A stretch of 64,000 bases of DNA, taken from the NCBI GenBank assembly GCA_963678445.1, contig OY782877.1, positions 3,596,001 through 3,660,000 of the forward strand, given 5' to 3'. Positions 57,626-64,000 of the stretch are shown here, in pieces (within the stretch, counting starts at the first letter, position 1; each line of letters opens with the position of its first letter). Under the pieces are notes generated by a model. The model had not been told where the DNA came from. It was given only the letters and a program-made list of their open reading frames with translations, and ran no database searches. The DNA is from G963678445 sp963678445 (GTDB lineage: Bacteria > Hydrogenedentota > Hydrogenedentia > Hydrogenedentales > G963678445). The position numbers were made by a program, and so were the translations under genes.

Positions 57626-58556
57626 GTTGGGGAATTCCTTTTTTCGCGTGTAGCTTGTCCATCATCCCGGGCAGGATAAGCGCAATAAAGACAAAGAGCG
57701 CTGTAATCAATTTCAAGTCATTGGGGTTGAGTCCCCAGCGTAACGCGATAGCGACAATAAGCCGGAAGAGTACGGAACCCATGACGGCTCCGGTGATGGT
57801 GAGGCCGAGGTGGCGTGTACGGACGAGTGCCTCGCCAATAATAACGCTGGCCAGGCCCCATACGACCATGCCAATACCCATTTGCACATCGGCAAAGCCC
57901 TGGTATTGGGCGAGGAGTGCGCCAGCAAGTCCGATGAGTCCATTAGCGAGTGCAAGCCCGGCGATGATCATGCGGTTGGTGTTAGCGCCCAAGGCGCGGA
58001 TCATCTGTGCATTGTCGCCGGTGGCGCGCATGGCCGAACCGATGTGGGTGCGGAAAAAATTGTACAGCAGGATGCCCAGCGCAAGGATGATGAAGAAGGC
58101 TCCGAGCACGACAGCGAGGTCACGGACAGCAATTTGCCACATACTGATGCTAAGCGTGGTTTTTCCTCCGGCGATCCATTCTCCTGCCTGTTTAGCGTAG
58201 GTAACGAGGGTGGTTTCATTTAGCAGCGGGACATTGCTGCGCCCCATCACGCGTAGATTGATGGAGTACAGGGCCGTCATGACGAGGATGCCGGAAAGAA
58301 GCCCGTGGATCTTGAAGCGTGTATGCAGGATGCCCGTTACAGTGCCTGCAAGTGCGCCTGCGAGCGCGCCTGCGAGTGTGGCGAGAAGCGGATTGACCTG
58401 GTGGACAAGGAGCGTGGCGGCGACGGCTGCACCCAGTGTGATGGAACCGTCGGTAGTGATATCCGGGAAATCGAAAATACGGAAAGATATGTATACGCCG
58501 AGCGCCAGCAGGGAAAGAATGAAGCCGACGGTTAATGCTCCCAGCAGCAAGTTCAC
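57618..58556 (-). CDS. ABC transporter permease (BPD_transp_2 type)
   Basis: 312 aa with about eight membrane segments: VGFILSLLALGVYISFRIFD, DITTDGSITLGAAVAATLLV, LATLAGALAGALAGTVTGIL, GAFFIILALGILLYNFF, ATGDNAQMIRALGANTNRMI (cytoplasmic coupling loop) and LVRTRHLGLTITGAVMGSVL. This is the permease partner of ABC_sub_bind proteins. Confidence 0.9.
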   Translation of the reverse strand: MNLLLGALTVGFILSLLALGVYISFRIFDFPDITTDGSITLGAAVAATLLVHQVNPLLATLAGALAGALAGTVTGILHTRFKIHGLLSGILVMTALYSINLRVMGRSNVPLLNETTLVTYAKQAGEWIAGGKTTLSISMWQIAVRDLAVVLGAFFIILALGILLYNFFRTHIGSAMRATGDNAQMIRALGANTNRMIIAGLALANGLIGLAGALLAQYQGFADVQMGIGMVVWGLASVIIGEALVRTRHLGLTITGAVMGSVLFRLIVAIALRWGLNPNDLKLITALFVFIALILPGMMDKLHAKKGIPQRA

Positions 58557-58596
58557 GATAATTTCCTTTCAGCGTTTAGAGTAAGCGGCAGACGCT

Positions 58597-59835
58597 TTAT
58601 GCGGTCTGGATGGTGGTGATGGGACTGGCCCAGAGTGCACCGCGTGCAAAAAGACTGTCACCGATTCCGGTTATAGGGCGTGTATCATTCAGTAAGTGCA
58701 AAACACTGAGCAGGGATTGCTCTTCAAAAAGGCTGGCCAGCGTATCCACCAACGCAATTTGTCCCTTTGGAAGCGCACGATAGGAAAATGCGGCAGCGTG
58801 AAAATGTCCGTAGAGCGCAGGCTCCGCTTGCAATGGTCTCAGGAAGGGGGCGAGCTGTGGGTCTTCCTTCGTACTGGCGACGCCGACAATCCAGGCAAGA
58901 CTTCGCTCATGGCTACGTTCCGGAGTAAACCGTAACCATTGCCGGATCTCTGGATGGGCGAAGAGATTAGCGGCTTCTGTTTCCGTTGGCGCATGTTTAA
59001 GGGATGCGCCCACCAGCCCCTTCGTTTCAGCCAGTGCAATAAGTGCGATGCGGGGGGCGCGTGACAGCGTGAGTGCCGCCTGCACCAATGCGCAGAGCGT
59101 TGCACCACCACTGTCTGGACGCGTGTCGAAACGGAGACGTTGCGCATACGCGCCCGTACCGGTCAGGGCGTAAAGACTATTAATAGTGGGCGCCAATTGT
59201 CCCTGTTCAATGAAGTAATCGGGATTCTTGACGCTGTCAGCCGGTAGATACGCTGCTGCACCGCCTGCAGCGAGAAACTCGCCAAAACGGGGACGACAAT
59301 CTTCGAAGTTATCCCCGAAACTGCCCAGTCCCAACCCGAACGTATTCCTGGGCAGGGTAAGCGGCATCATGTCACTGGCGGTGAATGCGCCGCTGGATAG
59401 TTTTTGCGGTGCGCCATGAAGAGTACAGACGACGCTGGCCTCGGTGATTTCCTCCTGTATAGTGCAACTGAGCGTATCAAAATGGCGTGTAGAGCCGGTG
59501 CTTTGTTTTTTTTCACGGGAAGCGTCCTGTGTGGACGCCGCCTCAAAGAGTTGGGTGAGACCGGTCAGTTCGATGACAGAACGCACAATTTCCGAAGGGC
59601 GGATCAATGTAAATGCACCGCCGATCTTGTGCAGATTTTGGTAGTAACGCAATAAAATACGGATACCTGCCGAGCTGATATAGACGACTTGGTGCATATC
59701 CAATTGCATCTGGTGTTCACCACTACTCAGAACATCATCCAATGCCTCCGCCAAATGTTCCGCCTGTTGTGCGTCCAGTCGACCGGAAAGGCGCAGAATG
59801 ACGTTGTTTTTAATTTTCTCTTTTACGATATCCAT
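58597..59835 (-). CDS. STAS-domain protein with a 300-residue C-terminal extension
   Basis: 412 aa. Residues 1-100 are a STAS anti-sigma antagonist fold: IKNNVILRLSGRLDAQQAEH, MQLDMHQVVYISSAGIRILL (phosphoacceptor Ser in ISSAG) and IGGAFTLIRPSEIVRSVIEL. Residues about 125-412 (LPRNTFGLGLGSFGDNFEDC, EFLAAGGAAAYLPADSVKNP, TLCALVQAALTLSRAPRIAL) are an unknown domain. It sits between the SBP and permease of an ABC transporter; the phosphatase at 53651 is a probable partner. Confidence 0.85.
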   Translation of the reverse strand: MDIVKEKIKNNVILRLSGRLDAQQAEHLAEALDDVLSSGEHQMQLDMHQVVYISSAGIRILLRYYQNLHKIGGAFTLIRPSEIVRSVIELTGLTQLFEAASTQDASREKKQSTGSTRHFDTLSCTIQEEITEASVVCTLHGAPQKLSSGAFTASDMMPLTLPRNTFGLGLGSFGDNFEDCRPRFGEFLAAGGAAAYLPADSVKNPDYFIEQGQLAPTINSLYALTGTGAYAQRLRFDTRPDSGGATLCALVQAALTLSRAPRIALIALAETKGLVGASLKHAPTETEAANLFAHPEIRQWLRFTPERSHERSLAWIVGVASTKEDPQLAPFLRPLQAEPALYGHFHAAAFSYRALPKGQIALVDTLASLFEEQSLLSVLHLLNDTRPITGIGDSLFARGALWASPITTIQTA

Positions 59836-59851
59836 CGTTTCCGGTCCTTCT

Positions 59852-61843
59852 CTACTCTATGATTTCATCGGCCTTTTGAAGCAAGCTCGCAGGCAGTTCA
59901 AGTCCGCACAGACGGGCATTGGGTTTGTTGATGATAATGTTCGTTTTGCTGATCGGGATAAACGGTAGGGCGGAAGGGGGCTGCCCTTGCATGATACGCA
60001 GCGCGATCTCCGCCATATCCCGTCCTCCTTGCGTATAATCCCGCGCGACGGCAACTGCGGCCCCTTCCTTTTTAGCCGCACCGCTCACAAAGGCAAAAAG
60101 CGGCGTCTGGCTTTTACGCGCCGCCTCTACAATGCTGGAAAATGCCGCACCGTGCAGATTGTCGGAAATCTGGCATATCGCATCGACATTTTGCGAAGTA
60201 AGCGCCAATGCGCTGTCCGCCACATCGGCGCTGGTGGCGCTACCGATCGAAACGCCCTCCAACCCGGCCTTTTGGGCCGCCTGCATGAGCGCATCCTTGT
60301 AATACACCGAATTGACCTCGGCAGGTACGAAGAGGGTCCCCACTTTTTTAGCTTGAGGCAGGCATTCCTGCACCACCTCAATCATCCCTTCAAAGTCGCT
60401 CATGGTGAACACACCGGCGACATTGGGCAAGTGGTTTTCATTGCTTTCCCCACCACCCGCGATCACCGGGTTGGCGACGTTGGTAAACACGATGGGGATA
60501 TCGCTGAGTTTTTGCAGGGCAGCCTGGAAGGTGGGGGTAGAGGTAAGTAACACCATATCCGCTTGTGCAGAGGCTGCCGCATCGACCAACATCATCAACG
60601 TGGCCATATCGCCTTGCGCATTCACCATTTTCAGGCTGTAATCCCGTCCTTCCACCAAGCCATCTTGCTCAAACTGTTCGAAAAACCCCTTGTGCGCTTC
60701 CTCCACCGTGGAAGCCTCCACATAATTCAGGAAATGCAGATTCCATTTTTTGCTGAGTTGCGGTCCTGTTGACGGTTCTGGCGTATCGATGGCGTTTTTC
60801 TCATGCCGTCCTTTTTCGTCAATAACGATGTCAGCACTTTCCACGAGTGCAGGCGAAACATTCCAAGGCAGGTGCAGGTTACGCATCACGGTCAGATTCA
60901 GGGTAAGTTTTTGCGGCATGACATCCTGGATGGTTACGCTTCTCGGATCGCGTCCCTGCAGAATTTCCCCGGCCAGTATGCCTGTTTCCTCACCGACACG
61001 GTAATAATTTGCACCCAGATTAAACGTCGTGCCATGATCCAGATCGCTGGGTGTATTGCTAAACACGGCGATATTCCCGTCACGAGCGGCTTTGACGACC
61101 GAATCGATGGCGGTCTCCACCGTGTTATCCCCCCCGACATAAATCGCCTGCGCACCACGCGCTACCAGCGAGGAAACGGCCTCATATACGCCCGCCGTGT
61201 TTTCTACATGAGTTTCGAGCAGCTCAATTCCCAATTCTTTGGCGATAACGCGCGCATGCTTTGTGCAGGCTTCCGAACATGTTTCACCGGGATTCCAGGC
61301 AACGCCGACCGTTTGCAAGGTTGGGCAGAGTTCCTTGGCCAGTTTGAAGCTTTTTTCGACAGGTTGAAACGTGCCTATGCCCGCCAAATGCGGTGGATGG
61401 TCGAGCGGTGCATCCGGGTTAATACCCACGCCTGCATGGAAGGGATCGGTGACCATACCAAAAACGTGGGGGAGCTTGCCCTCCTGATTAGCTGCAGCCA
61501 TGGTTTGCAATGCGGGGGTGCTGATGGAGACAACCAGATCAAAGTTACTGTCCACAATGGCCTTTGCAATACTGGTAGCCGTGGGCAAATCCCCTTCCGC
61601 ATTAAACAGCGTAAGCTGCATGGTGTCGCCTTGGGTGAAGCCTTTTTTCGCCAGGCCCGCCTTGACACCCTCGGCGCCTGCCTCCAGAAGCGCGCTTGTG
61701 GTGAAAGAGAACAGGGCTACTTTTTTGAGATTCGTTTTGGGACTGGGAGCATGGTGCTGTCGCCAATCAGAAGCCAATAGAACGGCGGCGGTGGTCAAAA
61801 TAAGTGCAAAACCGAGGAAAAGACGTTTAATGACATACCACAT
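59852..61843 (-). CDS. Tandem ABC_sub_bind periplasmic binding protein
   Basis: 663 aa. N-terminal hydrophobic segment RLFLGFALILTTAAVLLASD as anchor or signal. Two ABC_sub_bind (TrpX-like) domains follow: KKVALFSFTTSALLEAGAEG, IAKAIVDSNFDLVVSISTPA and LPHVFGMVTDPFHAGVGINP in the first; WNLHFLNYVEASTVEEAHKG, ASAQADMVLLTSTPTFQAAL and IPIVFTNVANPVIAGGG in the second. Such a fused duplicate is longer than the usual about 330 residues. First gene of the cluster running down to 53651. Confidence 0.9.
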   Translation of the reverse strand: MWYVIKRLFLGFALILTTAAVLLASDWRQHHAPSPKTNLKKVALFSFTTSALLEAGAEGVKAGLAKKGFTQGDTMQLTLFNAEGDLPTATSIAKAIVDSNFDLVVSISTPALQTMAAANQEGKLPHVFGMVTDPFHAGVGINPDAPLDHPPHLAGIGTFQPVEKSFKLAKELCPTLQTVGVAWNPGETCSEACTKHARVIAKELGIELLETHVENTAGVYEAVSSLVARGAQAIYVGGDNTVETAIDSVVKAARDGNIAVFSNTPSDLDHGTTFNLGANYYRVGEETGILAGEILQGRDPRSVTIQDVMPQKLTLNLTVMRNLHLPWNVSPALVESADIVIDEKGRHEKNAIDTPEPSTGPQLSKKWNLHFLNYVEASTVEEAHKGFFEQFEQDGLVEGRDYSLKMVNAQGDMATLMMLVDAAASAQADMVLLTSTPTFQAALQKLSDIPIVFTNVANPVIAGGGESNENHLPNVAGVFTMSDFEGMIEVVQECLPQAKKVGTLFVPAEVNSVYYKDALMQAAQKAGLEGVSIGSATSADVADSALALTSQNVDAICQISDNLHGAAFSSIVEAARKSQTPLFAFVSGAAKKEGAAVAVARDYTQGGRDMAEIALRIMQGQPPSALPFIPISKTNIIINKPNARLCGLELPASLLQKADEIIE

Positions 61844-61990
61844 GGGCTGCTTTATACTCCCGTTTTTAAACGATGGCGTGGGTATTCACTCTGCCTCTAG
61901 CAGAACATAGCAGTATATCAAAAGTCAACTAAAAGAGAATTTCTGCGTAAAAGTCGATAATTTGTCCTGAATTTACCGGATAATAGAAAA

Positions 61991-62029
61991 AAGCGGGAAA
62001 AGCGTCATAGGCGGACGCTTCACCCGCTT
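61991..62029 (-). terminator. Terminator of the GDPD gene
   Basis: Minus strand: AAGCGGG...CCCGCTT outer stem with inner AAGCGTC/GACGCTT, followed by TTTTTC. Confidence 0.65.
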
Positions 62030-62052
62030 GGGAGAGACTTTGGAGCTGCTAT

Positions 62053-63003
62053 TTACTCTTTGTTCTTTGTGAGGGTTTCGCGGCAGAGATCGGGACGGTT
62101 CGTAATGATAGCGTCCACGCCCCACTGTTGCAGACGTTTCATAACTGCGGGATCGTCAACCGTCCACACAGCAACCGTTTTGCCACCACGATGAAAGGCT
62201 GCGAGACGTTCGCGAGTCAGGGTCTCGTGGTGCAGATTGAAGCCGTGCACCCCCATGAAGTATCCCAGTTCCAGGAATTGAACATAGGCCTCCGGATGTT
62301 CCTTATTCTCCCCGCCGAGGAACTCTGTGCGCAGCTCAGGGGCTTCCGTGAGGGTGACCAGACAAACCACGGGGGAGAAGGATTGAATGACAACCTCGTG
62401 CTCCATTCCATGGGCACGCACCCGTTCAATTACCTTGCGTGCAAGATGCAGATTGCGCGAGCCCGCTTCCTCCACCATCGTAATTAATTCACGTCGCAAA
62501 GCGCGCGTCATGCGGGTATGTCCCTTAATACGGCGTCGAATGGACTGCACAAGTTTTGCGTCATCATCGCAACTCTTGACCTCAATGTAAACGCCAATAC
62601 GCCCTTTAGCCATGTTCAGGCATTCATCCAGCGTAGGCAGTTTCTCTCCAGAAAATTCCGGGGCAAACCAGGCCCCTGCATCCAACTTTCGCAACTCCTC
62701 CAACGTCTTTTCGGTTGCGTCTCCTGCACCATTCGTTGTCCGGTCCAGGTCATCATCATGCAGAATAAACACCTCTTCATCCGCACTGAGCATACAATCC
62801 AATTCGTACCAATCAGCCTGCATTTCGAACGCTTTTTCAAAGGCGGTCAACGTGTTCTCTGGCGTATAGGCGCTAGCCCCACGATGCGCGATAACATCGA
62901 TTTCGCCCTTGGGTGCACCAGCGTGATGCGCCGTGGCGCAACCTGAAAGAAACAGGGCAGCAAAAGCAGGAGCAAATAAACAGAGCAAAAAGAAGAGTTT
63001 CAT
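62053..63003 (-). CDS. Glycerophosphodiester phosphodiesterase lipoprotein
   Basis: 316 aa. The signal with LFLSGC lipobox is followed by DVIAHRGASAYTPENTLTAF (catalytic HRG/PENT), YELDCMLSADEEVFILHDDD, DRTTNG, IGVYIEVKSC and VAVWTVDDPAVMKRLQQWGV DAIITNRPD, matching GDPD. It hydrolyses glycerophosphodiesters in the periplasm to glycerol-3-phosphate and alcohol. Monocistronic, with its own terminator. Confidence 0.93.
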   Translation of the reverse strand: MKLFFLLCLFAPAFAALFLSGCATAHHAGAPKGEIDVIAHRGASAYTPENTLTAFEKAFEMQADWYELDCMLSADEEVFILHDDDLDRTTNGAGDATEKTLEELRKLDAGAWFAPEFSGEKLPTLDECLNMAKGRIGVYIEVKSCDDDAKLVQSIRRRIKGHTRMTRALRRELITMVEEAGSRNLHLARKVIERVRAHGMEHEVVIQSFSPVVCLVTLTEAPELRTEFLGGENKEHPEAYVQFLELGYFMGVHGFNLHHETLTRERLAAFHRGGKTVAVWTVDDPAVMKRLQQWGVDAIITNRPDLCRETLTKNKE

Positions 63004-63296
63004 AGCAGTGCTTCCTTTAAAAAAACGGGTTATTGCGTTGCAAAATAGCCAACGAAGTCGACATTTGCAGCAGTATAGCGGAAGGTTTTTTAAGAATCCA
63101 TACTTTGCGGGAGTTGATTACGCATATTTCTGTGTTAATGCGTCAACCCAAGCTCGAACGGGAATAAAGGTATAGGCGCAACAATGTTTCTTTGGTAAAC
63201 TGAAAAGGAGTAGTGCAGGGAATTTCAAGGTATACGCAGTATTGCACGTCAATATTACGTGGCACTCGAGGCTGAACGAAGGAAGCGAGAAAAATA

Positions 63297-64000
63297 ATGC
63301 AGGATGAATATAGTGCGCAAATACAGGATTGGCTGGATGCCTTGGATGCGTTGCTCGAGGAGGAAGGGCCAGAGGGGGCGCAGCGCTTGTTGAGACAATT
63401 GAGGTTGCATGCAGCGCGCCAAGGTGTGCATGAGGAAGATGTGACACGCACGCCGTATGTCAACACGATCCCACTGGAGAAGCAACCGCCGTATCCAGGC
63501 AATCGAGAGTTGGAACGTATCAATAAAGCACTGATTCGGTGGAATGCGATGGCGATGGTGGTGCGTGCCAATCGGGAGTCCGATGGGATCGGGGGGCATA
63601 TCTCTACCTATGCGTCGGCAGCCACCTTGTACGAGGTGGGTTTCAACCATTTTTTCCGTGCAGCAGACGAGATGTATGGTGGCGATATGCTGTTTATCCA
63701 GGGACACGCCGCACCGGGGATATATGCGCGCGCTTTTCTGGAGGGGCGCATTAGCGAAGAACACCTGCGTAATTTTCGTCGGGAGTTGCAGGAAGGCGGC
63801 GGTCTTTCCTCCTACCCGCATCCCTGGTTGATGCCGGACTTCTGGCAATTCCCTACCGTTTCCATGGGACTGGGGCCAATCATGGCGATTTACCAGGCGC
63901 GTTTTGCCCGCTACCTCGAAAATCGTGGCTTGAAATTGCGTAATGGAGGACATGTCTGGGCGTTTTTGGGCGACGGCGAAACGGATGAGCCAGAATCATT
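63297..64000 (+). CDS. aceE: Pyruvate dehydrogenase E1 component, homodimeric type (partial)
   Basis: ATG 63297 with GGAAGCGAG upstream; the reading frame runs off the right edge (about 234 of roughly 890 residues). WLDALDALLEEEGPEGAQRL, VNTIPLEKQPPYPGNRELER, IKALIRW-type segment, DGIGGHISTYASAATLYEVG, FIQGHAAPGIYARAFLEGRI, GGGLSSYPHPWLMPDFWQFP and AFLGDGETDEPES are near-signature AceE sequences; the last contains the TPP GDG motif. AceE feeds acetyl-CoA formation with AceF and Lpd. Confidence 0.95.
   Translation, partial: MQDEYSAQIQDWLDALDALLEEEGPEGAQRLLRQLRLHAARQGVHEEDVTRTPYVNTIPLEKQPPYPGNRELERINKALIRWNAMAMVVRANRESDGIGGHISTYASAATLYEVGFNHFFRAADEMYGGDMLFIQGHAAPGIYARAFLEGRISEEHLRNFRRELQEGGGLSSYPHPWLMPDFWQFPTVSMGLGPIMAIYQARFARYLENRGLKLRNGGHVWAFLGDGETDEPES

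Overview
The window looks like one stretch of a Gram-negative bacterial chromosome of roughly even GC. Evidence for this is the RND tripartite efflux genes, two lipoproteins with lipoboxes, sigma70-type promoters and an AceE-type pyruvate dehydrogenase at the right edge. I cannot name the organism; no marker gene for taxonomy is present. There are two parts: an eroded mobile island (about 1-44.3 kb) that ends next to a tRNA-Asn gene, and intact chromosomal genes (44.4-64 kb).

The island has a minus-strand backbone of contractile-tail phage genes: tail protein I, baseplate J fragment, gp25, VWA and BIG2-like proteins, PAAR, gp5/VgrG-like spike, M15 peptidase, gpD/gp27-like hub, LysM protein, CIS-tube-like protein, minor head protein, portal, a large terminase split by an intein, and a possible small terminase. 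RecD2-like and ERCC4-like genes lie further right. No major capsid, sheath or tape-measure gene is visible. Between almost every pair of backbone genes sits a cargo module on the opposite (plus) strand: hicBA (three), phd/parE, higBA, relBE, a decayed vapBC, an Mrr-like nuclease, a KAP NTPase, a SIR2-PIN protein, an abiE remnant and a HhH-GPD glycosylase. Several backbone genes are truncated at cargo junctions, frameshifted, or interrupted by short palindromic sequences. Two tyrosine recombinase genes lie mid-island; the catalytic one is frameshifted.

Two repeat systems stand out. A rigidly spaced 27-bp motif occurs five times, always at a backbone/cargo boundary and usually 64-77 bp upstream of a backbone start codon. 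A roughly 90-120 bp MITE-like palindromic repeat occurs both in the island and between the chromosomal genes, and its hairpin core is translated inside three unrelated island proteins.

Further right, 32.0-35.0 kb holds a plus-strand operon of a SAM methyltransferase, an SPL-like radical SAM protein and a ParB-like protein. At 40.9-44.3 kb there is a short array of attC-like sites with cassette genes (a KAP-TIR fusion, a broken lectin-like gene, an unknown, a small ORF) and no integron integrase in the window.

The chromosomal part holds tRNA-Asn, two RND permeases with their membrane-fusion lipoprotein, and a signalling/transport cluster (tandem ABC_sub_bind lipoprotein-like SBP, STAS fusion, permease, ATPase, NMT1-like SBP, Cache-HAMP-PP2C phosphatase). 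It ends with a glycerophosphodiester phosphodiesterase and the start of aceE.
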